Part shown: piece by piece, positions 8,605 through 17,584 of the stretch | Layout of the letters: each line of letters opens with the position of its first letter | How positions within the stretch are numbered: the stretch's first letter is position 1 | Source: Hyphomicrobium sp. CS1BSMeth3 | GTDB taxonomy: Bacteria > Pseudomonadota > Alphaproteobacteria > Rhizobiales > Hyphomicrobiaceae | DNA length: 64,000 nt | Direction of reading: 5' to 3' | Assembly: GCF_900117415.1 (NCBI RefSeq) | Contig: NZ_FPEI01000005.1 | Coordinates: 868,001-932,000, forward strand | Notes under the pieces: model-generated | The model's database searches: none | The model's input: the letters and a program-made list of their open reading frames with translations, nothing else | Told to the model about the DNA's origin: nothing | Program-made: the position numbers and the translations under genes

Positions 8605-9399
8605 ATGGACCTCGGTACGACGAAGATGCTCGCCCGCAAGGAGGGCGGCATCGGCTGGATGATCTTCAACCAGCCGGAGAAGCGCAACGCCGTCTCCTAC
8701 GAGATGTGGGTCGCAATCCCGAAGATCATCGCCGACTTCGAGGCTGATCCGAACGTGCGCGTGATCGTGCTCACGGGCGCGGGCGACAAGGCCTTCGTGT
8801 CCGGTGCCGACATCTCGGAGTTCGACAAGAAGCGCGACCGCGAAGAGACCATCAAGATCTACGACCAGGCCGGATCGACGGCGCAGGCAGCCATCAGCAA
8901 TGTGAGCAAGCCGACCATTGCCATGATCCGCGGCCTGTGCGTTGGCGGCGGCGTCGCCATCGCCCTCAATACCGATATCCGCATCTGCGGCCACGACAGC
9001 TTCTTCGCCGTGCCGGCCGCGCGGCTGGGCCTCGGCTATCGCGCGTCCGGGATCAAGCGTCTCGTCGACATCGTCGGGCCTGCCTTCGCCAAGGAGATCT
9101 TCTTCACCGCGAACCGCTTCACGGCCGAGGACGCGCGCATCATGGGCCTCGTCAACCGCGTCGTGCCGGCGGAGGAACTCGAAGCCTACGTGCACAAGTA
9201 TGCGGCGACGATCGCCGATAACGCGCCCCTGACGATCAAGGCCGCCAAGCTCGCGATCCATGCCGCGACCCAGGATGCCGAGAAGCGCGACACGGCCACG
9301 CTCGACGCCGCGATCAATGCCTGCTTCGCGAGCGAGGACTATGTCGAGGGGCGCCGTGCGTTCATGGAGAAGCGTCGTCCGGTATTCAAGGGGCGGTAG
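8605..9399 (+). CDS. Enoyl-CoA hydratase/isomerase family protein
   Basis: Crotonase-fold enzyme acting on acyl-CoA thioesters in the cytoplasm; 264 residues, normal family length. The two oxyanion-hole segments are clear: AFVSGADISEF and GLCVGGGVAIAL. At the second catalytic position the sequence reads AARLGLGYRASGIKRLVD, without an obvious glutamate in the first-glutamate region (CVGGGVAIALNTD is typical of decarboxylase or hydratase variants), so the exact reaction is open. The following flavoprotein gene starts 29 bp downstream and may be cotranscribed. Confidence 0.85.
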   Translation: MDLGTTKMLARKEGGIGWMIFNQPEKRNAVSYEMWVAIPKIIADFEADPNVRVIVLTGAGDKAFVSGADISEFDKKRDREETIKIYDQAGSTAQAAISNVSKPTIAMIRGLCVGGGVAIALNTDIRICGHDSFFAVPAARLGLGYRASGIKRLVDIVGPAFAKEIFFTANRFTAEDARIMGLVNRVVPAEELEAYVHKYAATIADNAPLTIKAAKLAIHAATQDAEKRDTATLDAAINACFASEDYVEGRRAFMEKRRPVFKGR

Positions 9400-9428
9400 A
9401 TAGCGCGGGGCAGGCTGGAGGCATGTGG

Positions 9429-10403
9429 ATGCGCATCGAAACGCGGCTAACACAGCAGCTTGGGATCCGGCATCCCATCATACTGGCGCCGATGGGATCG
9501 GCTGCGGGTGGTGCGCTGGCGAGCGCGGTGACGAATGCCGGCGGCCTCGGACTGATCGGCGGCGGCTATGGCGATGCCGCGTGGATCGAGCAGCAGTTCC
9601 GCGAGGCTGGGAATACGCGCGTCGGTGGCGGCTTCATCACGTGGTCGCTCGCCCAAGCTCCGCAGCTCCTGGACGGAATGCTCGCGCACAAACCTGCCGC
9701 GGTGTTTCTGTCGTTTGGCGATCCGCGGCCCTTCGCGCCCGCGATCAAGGCATCGGGGGCACTGTTGATCTGCCAGGTCCAGTCCCGCGGCGATTGCATG
9801 GAGGCGCTGGAGGCGGGCGCCGACATTGTCGTCGCGCAAGGCACAGAGGCCGGAGGGCACGGCGCACGGCGTGCGACCATCACTCTGGTGCCCGAGATCG
9901 CCGACCTGCTGGCGCGCGAGGCGCCTGAGGTTCTGCTCTGTGCGGCGGGCGGCATTGCCGATGGGCGCGGCTTGGCGGCCGTGCTCGCGCTCGGTGCCGA
10001 TGGCGTGGTGGTCGGCACGAGGTTCTGGGCAGCGGTCGAGGCGCTCGTGCATCCGAACGTGAAAGCCGCCGGCGTTCGGGCGACAGGTGACGACACGCTG
10101 CGCACGTCCTCGACGGACATCGTGCGCGAGAGGTACTGGCCGGGCCGGTTCGACATTCGGGTGGTGCGCAACGAATTCACGGATCGCTGGCACGGCAAGG
10201 AGGAGGAGCTGCGCGCCAACCGACCGCCCGAGACCAAGCGCGTGATGTCCGCGATCGATGCCGGTGACCCCGCGTTCGCGCCGATCATTGCTGGCGAAGC
10301 CCTCGGCCTTATTGAAGAGATCGAGCCGGCCGAGGCCATCGTCTCGCGCATGGTGCACGAGGCTGTCGATACGCTCAAGTCGACGGCGCGGCTCGTACGG
10401 TAG
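9429..10403 (+). CDS. Nitronate monooxygenase / NPD-type flavin oxidoreductase
   Basis: FMN-dependent TIM-barrel enzyme that oxidises nitronates or related compounds; cytoplasmic. Motifs: N-terminal HPIILAPMGSAAGG, the conserved GTEAGGHGARR containing the catalytic histidine, GGIADGRGLAAVLALGADGV and GTRFWA for FMN phosphate binding. ATG 9429 (324 residues) has GGAGG seven bases upstream; ATG 9423 is only one base from that site and is rejected. The stop codon abuts that of the convergent aldo/keto reductase with no spacer, so no separate terminator fits. Confidence 0.85.
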   Translation: MRIETRLTQQLGIRHPIILAPMGSAAGGALASAVTNAGGLGLIGGGYGDAAWIEQQFREAGNTRVGGGFITWSLAQAPQLLDGMLAHKPAAVFLSFGDPRPFAPAIKASGALLICQVQSRGDCMEALEAGADIVVAQGTEAGGHGARRATITLVPEIADLLAREAPEVLLCAAGGIADGRGLAAVLALGADGVVVGTRFWAAVEALVHPNVKAAGVRATGDDTLRTSSTDIVRERYWPGRFDIRVVRNEFTDRWHGKEEELRANRPPETKRVMSAIDAGDPAFAPIIAGEALGLIEEIEPAEAIVSRMVHEAVDTLKSTARLVR

Positions 10404-11423
10404 CTACACGATCCTCGCGTAGCGCCCCTCGACCGGATAGCCGGGATCAGTATAGCCGGGCGATGACGGATGCCCTGGCCTGACGAGACTATCGACCAGC
10501 GCCTCGTCCTCCTTCGTCCATGAGAACTCCAGCGCGCCCGGATAGATCGACCACTGCTCGAAGGTGCGCGGACCGGCGATCACTGAAGTGATGGCTGAAT
10601 TGTTGAGGACCCACGCAACCGCAAAGTGGATGAGGCTCACGCCCTTGGCGTCGCAATGCGCCTTGAGCCTGGCTGCGACGGCGAGCGACTCGGCCCGCCA
10701 CTCGGTCTCCATCATGCGCTTGTCGTTGCGCCCGGCGCGCGTATCCGGCGGTGCGTTGCTGCCGGGCTGGTACTTGCCGGAGAGGATGCCGCGCGCGATC
10801 GGGCTGTAGGACGCGACGCCAAGGCCGAAGGCGCGCGCGGCTGGAAGCACCTCCACCTCGGGCATCCGGTTCATGAGATTGTAGTAGGGCTGGAGAACGA
10901 TCGGTGTCGGTGCGCCGACGGCACGGCAGGCCGTGTCGATCACCGGAATGTGCCACGCGCGCACGTTCGAGAGGCCCCAGTAGCGGAGCTTGCCGGCGCG
11001 AATGAGGTCGCCGAACGTCTCCGCGACGCTTTCCCATGGCACGCTCGGATCGACGCGGTGAATGTACTCGACGTCGATATGGTCGGTGCCGAGCCGCTTG
11101 AGCGACGCATCGACGGCTTCGATCATGTGCCTGCGGGAAAGACCGCGGTCATTTGGCCCCGGTCCCATCGGCTGGGCGAGCTTGCTCGCAAGGATCCAGT
11201 GATTGCGCCGCGCTTTGATGATGCGGCCGGTGACCTCTTCGGAGCGGCCTTGCTCGTAGACATTCGCGGTATCGATGAAGTTGACGCCGAGGTCGGCGGC
11301 ATTGTCGGCGATCCGCTGGGCCTCGGCCTGCTCGGTCGGACCGCCGAACATCATCGTACCGAGGCAGAGCTCGGATACCTTGAGCCCGCTGCGGCCCAGC
11401 GTGCGATAGCGCATGGCGGCCAT
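10404..11423 (-). CDS. Aldo/keto reductase
   Basis: NADPH-dependent carbonyl reductase, TIM barrel, cytoplasmic; substrate unknown. The start at ATG 11423 follows AGGAG and gives 339 residues, the usual length for the Tas/YghZ-like bacterial group. The catalytic tetrad is visible: Asp and Tyr in NFIDTANVYEQG, Lys in ILASKLAQP and His in VEYIHRVDP. The C-terminal cofactor loop reads SVIAGPRTFEQW. panB lies about 100 bp upstream on the same strand. Confidence 0.9.
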   Translation of the reverse strand: MAAMRYRTLGRSGLKVSELCLGTMMFGGPTEQAEAQRIADNAADLGVNFIDTANVYEQGRSEEVTGRIIKARRNHWILASKLAQPMGPGPNDRGLSRRHMIEAVDASLKRLGTDHIDVEYIHRVDPSVPWESVAETFGDLIRAGKLRYWGLSNVRAWHIPVIDTACRAVGAPTPIVLQPYYNLMNRMPEVEVLPAARAFGLGVASYSPIARGILSGKYQPGSNAPPDTRAGRNDKRMMETEWRAESLAVAARLKAHCDAKGVSLIHFAVAWVLNNSAITSVIAGPRTFEQWSIYPGALEFSWTKEDEALVDSLVRPGHPSSPGYTDPGYPVEGRYARIV

Positions 11424-11524
11424 GGTGTGCTCCTGCTGATTGAGGTCCAGGACTGAATGGGTCGCGGCAATCATGGCGGCGGCACCGTCGCGGCGCAAGC
11501 GCGCGCCAGACCCAAGCCGAGATT

Positions 11525-12358
11525 TCAGCCGCGTTTCGACTTGGCGCTTTCGCCGAAGACATGCTCGGGGCCCGGGAAGCTGCGCGCGCGCACCTCCTCG
11601 GCATAGGCCGCGATGGCCGCTTCGGCATCACGGCCGAGCTCCGCATAGCGCTTCACGAACTTCGGCCGGAAATCGGTGAAGATGCCGAGCACATCATCGA
11701 TCACGAGGATCTGACCATCGCATGCGGGGGAGGCGCCAATACCGATGGTCGGTATGGCGACGGCTTCCGTAATCGAGCGCGCAAGCGGCTCGGTGACTTT
11801 CTCGAGCACGACGCTGAAGGCACCGGCCTCGCTGACGGCCTTGGCATCCTGGAGGATCTGGTCAGCGCTGGCACCGCGGCCCTGGACCTTGTAGCCGCCG
11901 AACGCGTTGACAGCCTGTGGCGTGAGCCCGACGTGCGCCATCACGGGAATGCCGCGGCGCGTGAGGAAGCGGATCGTCTCGGCCATGCTGTCGCCGCCCT
12001 CAAGCTTGACGGCGCCGCAGCCCGTCTCGGCCATGACGCGGGCGGCGCTGCGGAAGGCCTGCTCGAGGCTTTCCTCGTATGAGCCGAATGGCAGATCGAC
12101 GACGACGAGGGCGCGCTCGGCGCCGCGGTGCACGGCCCGACCGTGCATGATCATCATGTCCAGCGTAACGCCGACAGTGGACGGAAGACCGTGAAGGACC
12201 ATGCCGACGCTGTCACCGACGAGAATGAGGTCGCAGTGGCGATCGACGATGCGCGCGATGGGCGTCGTATAGGCCGTCAGTGAGGCAATGGGCGTACCGC
12301 CCTTGCGGGCCCTGATGTCAGGCGGGGTCAGCGCCCTGCTGATGGATGTTGCGCTCAT
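11525..12358 (-). CDS. panB: 3-methyl-2-oxobutanoate hydroxymethyltransferase
   Basis: First committed step of pantothenate synthesis: transfers a hydroxymethyl group from methylene-tetrahydrofolate to 2-oxoisovalerate to give ketopantoate. The 277 residues from ATG 12358 contain the metal-binding [14 protein letters not shown], the [11 protein letters not shown] segment, [22 protein letters not shown] and the [17 protein letters not shown] loop. A longer in-frame start at 12448 has no support. panC is not adjacent. The 381-bp region upstream is shared with the divergent ABC transporter operon. Confidence 0.94.
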   Translation of the reverse strand: MSATSISRALTPPDIRARKGGTPIASLTAYTTPIARIVDRHCDLILVGDSVGMVLHGLPSTVGVTLDMMIMHGRAVHRGAERALVVVDLPFGSYEESLEQAFRSAARVMAETGCGAVKLEGGDSMAETIRFLTRRGIPVMAHVGLTPQAVNAFGGYKVQGRGASADQILQDAKAVSEAGAFSVVLEKVTEPLARSITEAVAIPTIGIGASPACDGQILVIDDVLGIFTDFRPKFVKRYAELGRDAEAAIAAYAEEVRARSFPGPEHVFGESAKSKRG

Positions 12359-12739
12359 GGTTCTGTCCTGCTGAGGGGGCATCGGCTTGGAGCCGGGTCC
12401 TTTCTGTTCTAGCGCGATTGCCAGGCCATCGGTACCGGCAGCGAGCACGGCGCCCTGCGCACCGAGGCCTATCCAATGCGCTGCAAATGCGCTTTACTGG
12501 CCGCGCCGGCCAGCCGGCTAATCGAGCGGCGATATTACCCGCGCGCCGCTGGAAGCATCAGAAGCGGGGAGTCGAGGAGTCGGAGAAACCGACCCCGAAA
12601 GCGGTATCCGCGCCGCAGGAAACGCCATGTACGGCCGTCGATCGATGCCCTCATCGAGCCAGCCCGCTGCCGCCTTTCGGTCAGCGAGCCGAGATCGCGC
12701 GCGTCCCTCTCATGGCGAAACCATTGGGAGGATTGAAGC
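12359..12739. promoter_or_regulatory. Divergent intergenic region between panB and the ABC operon
   Basis: 381 bp with no convincing gene. It must carry the promoters of panB (minus) and the transporter operon (plus). A 17-bp palindrome, CTGGCC - GCGCC - GGCCAG at 12497-12513, is a candidate operator for a sugar-responsive regulator, though GC-rich palindromes arise easily in this genome. TCTAGCGCGAT at 12408-12418 recurs at 62679-62689. GGAGG just before 12740 is the ribosome site of the first binding protein. No clear -35/-10 pair was identified. Confidence 0.35.
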
Positions 12740-14080
12740 ATGCCTAAGAAGAGGATTTCACGTCGCCGTTTCATAGCCGGAACTGCGGCCACTGCAGCCG
12801 CCATAACCGCGCCGTACGTCAGCACGTCATATGCTGCGGGAAGCCTCTCGCTCGGCATGTGGGATCACTGGGTCCCCGGCGGCAACAAGATCTTCGATCA
12901 GATCGCCCAGGAATGGGCGGCGAAAGAGAAGGTCGATCTCACGATCGACTACCTCAGCACCCAGGGCAACAAGCTGTTGCTGACGATCGCCGCCGAGGCG
13001 CAGGCGCGCGCCGGCCACGACGTCATGGATTTCTCGGCCTGGGAGCCGGCGCAGTATTCCCGCCAGCTCGAGCCCGTCGGCGACGTGATGAAGGAGGTGC
13101 TGGCGACCAATGGCCCGATCACGGAGGCCATGCAGTATATCGGCACGTACACGGGTGACTGGAATGTCGTGCCTTCGACGCGCGGCTCGCTGATCCTGCC
13201 GCCATGCTCGCGCATCGACTACTTCAAGCAGGAAGCCGGTATTGATTTGCAGGCGATGTTTCCTGCCGGCAAGGATCCCGCACCCGAAGCGGCGAACTGG
13301 ACCTGGGACACGTTCCTCGTCGCTGCGGAGAAGTGCCACAAGGCAGGACACTCGTTCGGCCTGCCGCTCGGCGCAACGACCGACAGTCTCGATTGGGTCG
13401 GCTCGCTGTTCTCGGCGTACGGCGCGGCACTCGTCGATGCCAAGGGGAACATCACGGTTGACACGCCCGAGGTGCGCCAGGTGCTGGACTATTCCAAGCG
13501 CCTCTACGCCTTCCTGCCGCCGGACGTCGCTTCGTGGGACAATGCCTCGAACAACAAATGGCTTGTTTCCGGCAAGGGCGCGCTGATCTTCAATCCGCCG
13601 AGCGCGTGGGTGGTCGCGAAACGCGATGCGCCGGATGTGGCCGAGAAGCTCTGGACGCACGCCATGCCGAAGGGGCCGAAGGGCCGCTTCGCGCCGCTGC
13701 TGCCGCGCTATCAGGGCCTGTGGAACTTCTCGAAGAACAAATCAGCGGCGAAGAGCCTGCTCGTCCACATCAACAAGCCGGACAACATCCGCAAGCTGGT
13801 GGCCGGCGCGGCGGGCTACGACATTCCGCCTTATCAGAAGCTCCTCGACTACAAGGTCTGGGATGATCAGGGCCCGCCTCCAGGCACGCTCTCGCACTAT
13901 CCCAATCGCGGCGACCAGAGGAATGTCATGCCGTGTTCACCTGCGCCTCCGCCGATCGCGTCGCAGCTCTACACGAATGCGATCATGCCGAAGATGATGG
14001 TACGGATCGGCCGTGGTGAGAGCATCGACAAGACACTGGCTTGGGCGAGGTCGGAGATCGAAGGCTACTCGCGCCAGTAA
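12740..14080 (+). CDS. ABC transporter substrate-binding protein, first copy
   Basis: Family 1 (carbohydrate-type) extracellular binding protein, 446 residues, delivering a solute to the membrane components encoded downstream. The N-terminus KKRISRRRFIAGTAATAAA is a twin-arginine signal (SRRRF) ending near YAAG, so the protein should be exported folded by Tat. Features shared with the next gene include WDHWVPG, QGNKLLLTIAAEAQAR, NNKWLVSGKGALIFNPPSAW and NFSKNKSAAKSLL. Start at ATG 12740 after GGAGG. The ligand cannot be told from sequence; the system is sugar- or polyol-like by family. Confidence 0.88.
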   Translation: MPKKRISRRRFIAGTAATAAAITAPYVSTSYAAGSLSLGMWDHWVPGGNKIFDQIAQEWAAKEKVDLTIDYLSTQGNKLLLTIAAEAQARAGHDVMDFSAWEPAQYSRQLEPVGDVMKEVLATNGPITEAMQYIGTYTGDWNVVPSTRGSLILPPCSRIDYFKQEAGIDLQAMFPAGKDPAPEAANWTWDTFLVAAEKCHKAGHSFGLPLGATTDSLDWVGSLFSAYGAALVDAKGNITVDTPEVRQVLDYSKRLYAFLPPDVASWDNASNNKWLVSGKGALIFNPPSAWVVAKRDAPDVAEKLWTHAMPKGPKGRFAPLLPRYQGLWNFSKNKSAAKSLLVHINKPDNIRKLVAGAAGYDIPPYQKLLDYKVWDDQGPPPGTLSHYPNRGDQRNVMPCSPAPPPIASQLYTNAIMPKMMVRIGRGESIDKTLAWARSEIEGYSRQ

Positions 14081-14211
14081 TGTGAAATATGACTGAAATT
14101 TGTAGTGGCGTCGGCCCCTGACACGGGCCTAATATGTCAATGCGAACTTCGGGACATCGCCGCGAAAAGAAGCGATGCCAGACAACTAAATTCAAACGGA
14201 GGAAACTGCCA

Positions 14212-15552
14212 ATGAGTAAGAAGACTATCAGCCGTCGGCGCTTTGTAGCCACGGGTGCTGCGGCGGCTGCGGGCGTCGTCGCTGCACCCTACGTCAGCAC
14301 GGCTCAGTCCGGCGGAACCCTGAAGCTCGGTCTCTGGGACCACTGGGTCCCCGGCGCGAACAAGGGCGCCGAAGATGTGATCCGCGCCTGGGCTGACAAA
14401 GAAAAGGTCAACGTCGAGATCGACTTCATCACGTCGCAGGGCAACAAGCTGCTGCTGACCATTGCTGCAGAGGCGCAGGCGCGCTCGGGCCACGACGTCA
14501 TTTCGCTGCCGACGTGGCAGCCGGCTCGCAATGCCAATCAGCTCGAGCCCATGGACGACGTGATGGGCGATCTGATCAAGCAGTATGGTCCGGTCAACGC
14601 CACCGTCGAATACCTCGGCAAGATCAACGGCAAGTGGACATCGGTGCCCTCGACCGTTGGCAGCCAGATGAAGGGCCCGGAGTCCCGCATCGATCTGATG
14701 AAGCAGCACGCGGGCATCGACATCCTGGCGATGTATCCGGCCGGGGCTCCGCCGAAAGCGGACGGATGGACGCTCGACGTCTTCCTGAAGGCGGCGCAGG
14801 ATTGCAACAAGGCCGGCCATGCCTTCGGCATCGGCCTCGGCACGACGTCGGACTCGGTCGATACGGCCGGCGCGTTCTTCAACGCCTTCGGTGCCGTGCT
14901 CGTCGATCAGAAAGAGAACATCACGGTCAAATCGGAGAAGGTGCGCCAGGCGCTCGACTACTGCGTCCGGCTTGCGAAGGAGTATCCGGCGGACTCGCCC
15001 TCGTGGGACGACGCCTCGAACAACCGGTGGCTCGTTTCCGGCCGCGGCGCGATGATCTTCAATCCGCCGTCAGCATGGGCCGTGGCCGTTCGCGATGCGC
15101 CGCAGATTGCCGAGCAGATCTGGCATCACGGCATGCCGTCGGGGCCGAATGGCCGCCACGCGCCGTTCCTGCCGTTCTTCTGGGGCATCTGGAACTTCAG
15201 CAAGAACAAGTCGGCGGCCAAGTCGCTGCTGCGGCATATGTCGTTGCGCGAGTCGGCCGAGAAGATGGTGGAGGCGAGCAAGGGCTACGATATCCCGGCG
15301 TTCACCAGCTTCACCAACTTCAAGACGTGGGCTGAAATCGGCCCGCCGAAGGGAACGCTGTACCACTATCCCAACCCGCACAACCACCAGATCCTGTCGA
15401 TCGCTGCGGCACCGAGCCCGCATCGCATCGCGGAGCAGATCTACACGCAGGGTCTGATGACCAAGATGATCGTGCGGGGTCTGCGTGGTGACAAGGTTGA
15501 GAGCGTGCTCTCCTGGGCCGAGAGCGAGCTCGAAGGCTTCATGCGCACCTGA
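14212..15552 (+). CDS. ABC transporter substrate-binding protein, second copy
   Basis: Tandem paralogue of the preceding gene and also 446 residues, with a Tat signal (SRRRFVATGAAAAAG) and signal cleavage near STAQS. It starts at ATG 14212 after GGAGGAAA. The shared blocks are conserved but surface and ligand-lobe segments differ, for example FITSQGNKLLLTIAAEAQAR against the first copy's YLSTQ, and PSTVGSQMKGPESR against PSTRGSLILPPCSR. This suggests two related ligands feeding one permease. A strong hairpin follows 16 bp after the stop. Confidence 0.88.
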   Translation: MSKKTISRRRFVATGAAAAAGVVAAPYVSTAQSGGTLKLGLWDHWVPGANKGAEDVIRAWADKEKVNVEIDFITSQGNKLLLTIAAEAQARSGHDVISLPTWQPARNANQLEPMDDVMGDLIKQYGPVNATVEYLGKINGKWTSVPSTVGSQMKGPESRIDLMKQHAGIDILAMYPAGAPPKADGWTLDVFLKAAQDCNKAGHAFGIGLGTTSDSVDTAGAFFNAFGAVLVDQKENITVKSEKVRQALDYCVRLAKEYPADSPSWDDASNNRWLVSGRGAMIFNPPSAWAVAVRDAPQIAEQIWHHGMPSGPNGRHAPFLPFFWGIWNFSKNKSAAKSLLRHMSLRESAEKMVEASKGYDIPAFTSFTNFKTWAEIGPPKGTLYHYPNPHNHQILSIAAAPSPHRIAEQIYTQGLMTKMIVRGLRGDKVESVLSWAESELEGFMRT

Positions 15553-15568
15553 TCTGTCGTTCTCGCGT

Positions 15569-15598
15569 CACTCTTCGCCGCTCGTGCGGCGGAGAGTG
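15569..15598 (+). terminator. Intercistronic hairpin between binding protein and permease genes
   Basis: CACTCTTCGCCGC - TCGT - GCGGCGGAGAGTG folds into a 13-bp stem with one G-U pair and a 4-base loop, beginning 16 bp after the second binding-protein stop. No T-run follows, so it is more likely an mRNA-stabilising or partially terminating element that keeps binding-protein message in excess over permease message, as in other importer operons with an intergenic hairpin. Function is inferred. Confidence 0.5.
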
Positions 15599-15734
15599 CG
15601 CAGGCTCACAGGATCGAGGGGCGTTTGGCCGCAGATTGCGGCCAGCGAAGGAATGCCTGGACGGTGCACGTCTGCACCGTTGCAGCGAGGCTGCGGTCCC
15701 TGAGGCCGCCCGCATTTCTCATGAGGCTGAGGCA

Positions 15735-16667
15735 ATGGTTGACGCAACAATGAAGTCGGACGCTGCTGTTGCGCGCGGCCGACAAAGCAGCTCACTTCAG
15801 CGCACGTTCCAAAGGAAGTCGACAATCGCCTTCCTGATGACGCTGCCGCTCATTCTGCTGATCGCGGTATTGGTGATCTATCCGGCATTCTATGCCGTTC
15901 ACCTCGCGACGCTGAACAAGACCATGGAGCGCTATGTCGGCTTCTCCAACTTCTTGTTCCTCTTCAAGCGCGAAACGTTCTGGATGGTCGTCTGGCAAAG
16001 CTGCATCTTTGCCATCACCGCCGTGATCTTCAAGGCGATCATCGGGTTCATCGTCGCACACCTCGTGCACAACATTCCGAGCAAGGGCCAGCGCAAGTGG
16101 CGCGGCATGCTGCTCATTCCGTGGGTCATCCCTCCGGCGATGAGCACGCTCGCGTGGCTGTGGCTGTTCGATCCCTCGTACTCGGCCTTCAACTGGATTT
16201 TCGAGCGGGTCGGCATCAGTCCGATCCCGTGGCTCGGTGACGTCTACTGGGCGCGCTTCTGCGTCATTCTCGTAAACGTCTGGATCGGCGCGCCGTTCTT
16301 CATGATCATGTATCTGGCGGCGCTCAAATCGGTTCCCGAGCAGCTCTACGAGGCTGCGAAGATCGACGGCGCCAACTGGTGGCAGACGATGCGCTTCGTG
16401 ACCATTCCGATGATGCGCAACATCATCGCGATCACGGCGCTGTTCTCCACGATCGTCACGTTCGCCAACTTCGACATCGTGCGCGTTCTGACGCGGGGTG
16501 ATCCGCTGGATCAGACGCATGTGTTCGCGACGTGGGCCTTCCGCGTCGGCATCGAGGGTGGCGACATCCCGCTCGGCGCGTCGGTCTCCCTGTTCATGGT
16601 GCCCATCCTGACCATCGGCGCGATCTTCATTCTGCGCGATATCGTGAAGCGGGGGAACGAAGCATGA
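15735..16667 (+). CDS. ABC transporter permease, MalF/UgpA type
   Basis: Inner-membrane subunit of the importer, 310 residues, about six transmembrane helices starting at TIAFLMTLPLILLIAVLVIY. The cytoplasmic EAA loop that docks with the ATPase is visible as EQLYEAAKIDGANWWQTMRF. The start was placed at ATG 15735; earlier in-frame TTG 15636 would give an implausible leader. ATG 15750 is an alternative. The stop overlaps the start of the next permease gene by 4 bp (ATGA), showing translational coupling. Confidence 0.9.
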   Translation: MVDATMKSDAAVARGRQSSSLQRTFQRKSTIAFLMTLPLILLIAVLVIYPAFYAVHLATLNKTMERYVGFSNFLFLFKRETFWMVVWQSCIFAITAVIFKAIIGFIVAHLVHNIPSKGQRKWRGMLLIPWVIPPAMSTLAWLWLFDPSYSAFNWIFERVGISPIPWLGDVYWARFCVILVNVWIGAPFFMIMYLAALKSVPEQLYEAAKIDGANWWQTMRFVTIPMMRNIIAITALFSTIVTFANFDIVRVLTRGDPLDQTHVFATWAFRVGIEGGDIPLGASVSLFMVPILTIGAIFILRDIVKRGNEA

Positions 16668-17572
16668 CGGCGGCGGCATCAACTGGAGCGGTTGCCGTCC
16701 ACCCGAAGTACGGCAGCATGAGCAGCGACCGGAGGTGGGCCCTGCGCTGGTCCTACTTCTTCCTGATCCTGTTCGCGATCTTCTTCCTCACGCCTCCTGT
16801 CTACATGCTCATCACGTCGTTGAAGACGAGCCAGGAGATCTCGGCGATCACCAATCCGTGGTGGGTCTACAATCCGACACTCGATAACTATCGCGAGCTG
16901 CTGACCTCAAATCAGTATCTGAGGTTCTTCCTCAACTCGTCGATCGTGTCGGTGTCGGTGGTCACGATCACCATGCTGATCAGCGTGCCGGCCGCGTTCG
17001 CCCTCTCGCGAATGAAGTTCTGGGGCTCGACGCTCCTCGGAACGGGCGTGTTCCTCACGTATCTCATTCCCGAGACGCTGCTGTTCATTCCGCTTTTCAA
17101 GATGATGGCAGTGTTCAACGATCTGACCGGCATTTCCCTGATCAACAGGTGGTGGGTGCTGCTGATCCTCTACCCGACGCTCACGGTGCCGTTCTGCACC
17201 TGGATCATGATCGGCTACTTCGCCTCGATCCCGAAGGAGCTCGACGAGGCGGCGCTGATCGACGGCGCCACCTGGACGCAGACGCTGACGAAGATCTTCA
17301 TTCCGGTTGCCCTTCCGGGGCTGATCGCGGCGACGATCTTCGCGTTCACGGTGAGCTGGGCGCAGTTCCTGTATCCGCTCGCCTTCACGACGTCGGAGAG
17401 TCAGCTCGTGCTGCCGGTCGGCATCATCACGACGCTCATCAAAGGCGACGTCTTCAACTGGGGTCAGATCATGACCGGTGCGCTGCTCGGTGCCGCGCCG
17501 CCGCTCATCATCTACGCCTTCCTCATGGACTACTACATCGCCGGCCTCACCGCTGGTGCCACAAAAGGGTAA
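16664..17572 (+). CDS. ABC transporter permease, MalG/UgpE type
   Basis: Second inner-membrane subunit, 302 residues, with about six helices (first: YFFLILFAIFFLTPPVYMLI). The EAA motif reads KELDEAALIDGATWTQTLTK. It overlaps the upstream permease by 4 bp and is followed 12 bp later by the ATPase gene, so the three membrane-complex genes form one translational unit. Confidence 0.92.
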   Translation: MTAAASTGAVAVHPKYGSMSSDRRWALRWSYFFLILFAIFFLTPPVYMLITSLKTSQEISAITNPWWVYNPTLDNYRELLTSNQYLRFFLNSSIVSVSVVTITMLISVPAAFALSRMKFWGSTLLGTGVFLTYLIPETLLFIPLFKMMAVFNDLTGISLINRWWVLLILYPTLTVPFCTWIMIGYFASIPKELDEAALIDGATWTQTLTKIFIPVALPGLIAATIFAFTVSWAQFLYPLAFTTSESQLVLPVGIITTLIKGDVFNWGQIMTGALLGAAPPLIIYAFLMDYYIAGLTAGATKG

Positions 17573-17584
17573 GGGCGAGCATCG

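Noticed and set aside
12346-12747. 133-codon plus-strand frame in the panB-ABC gap
   Set aside because: No ribosome site, overlaps both flanking genes' starts and shows no protein-like pattern.
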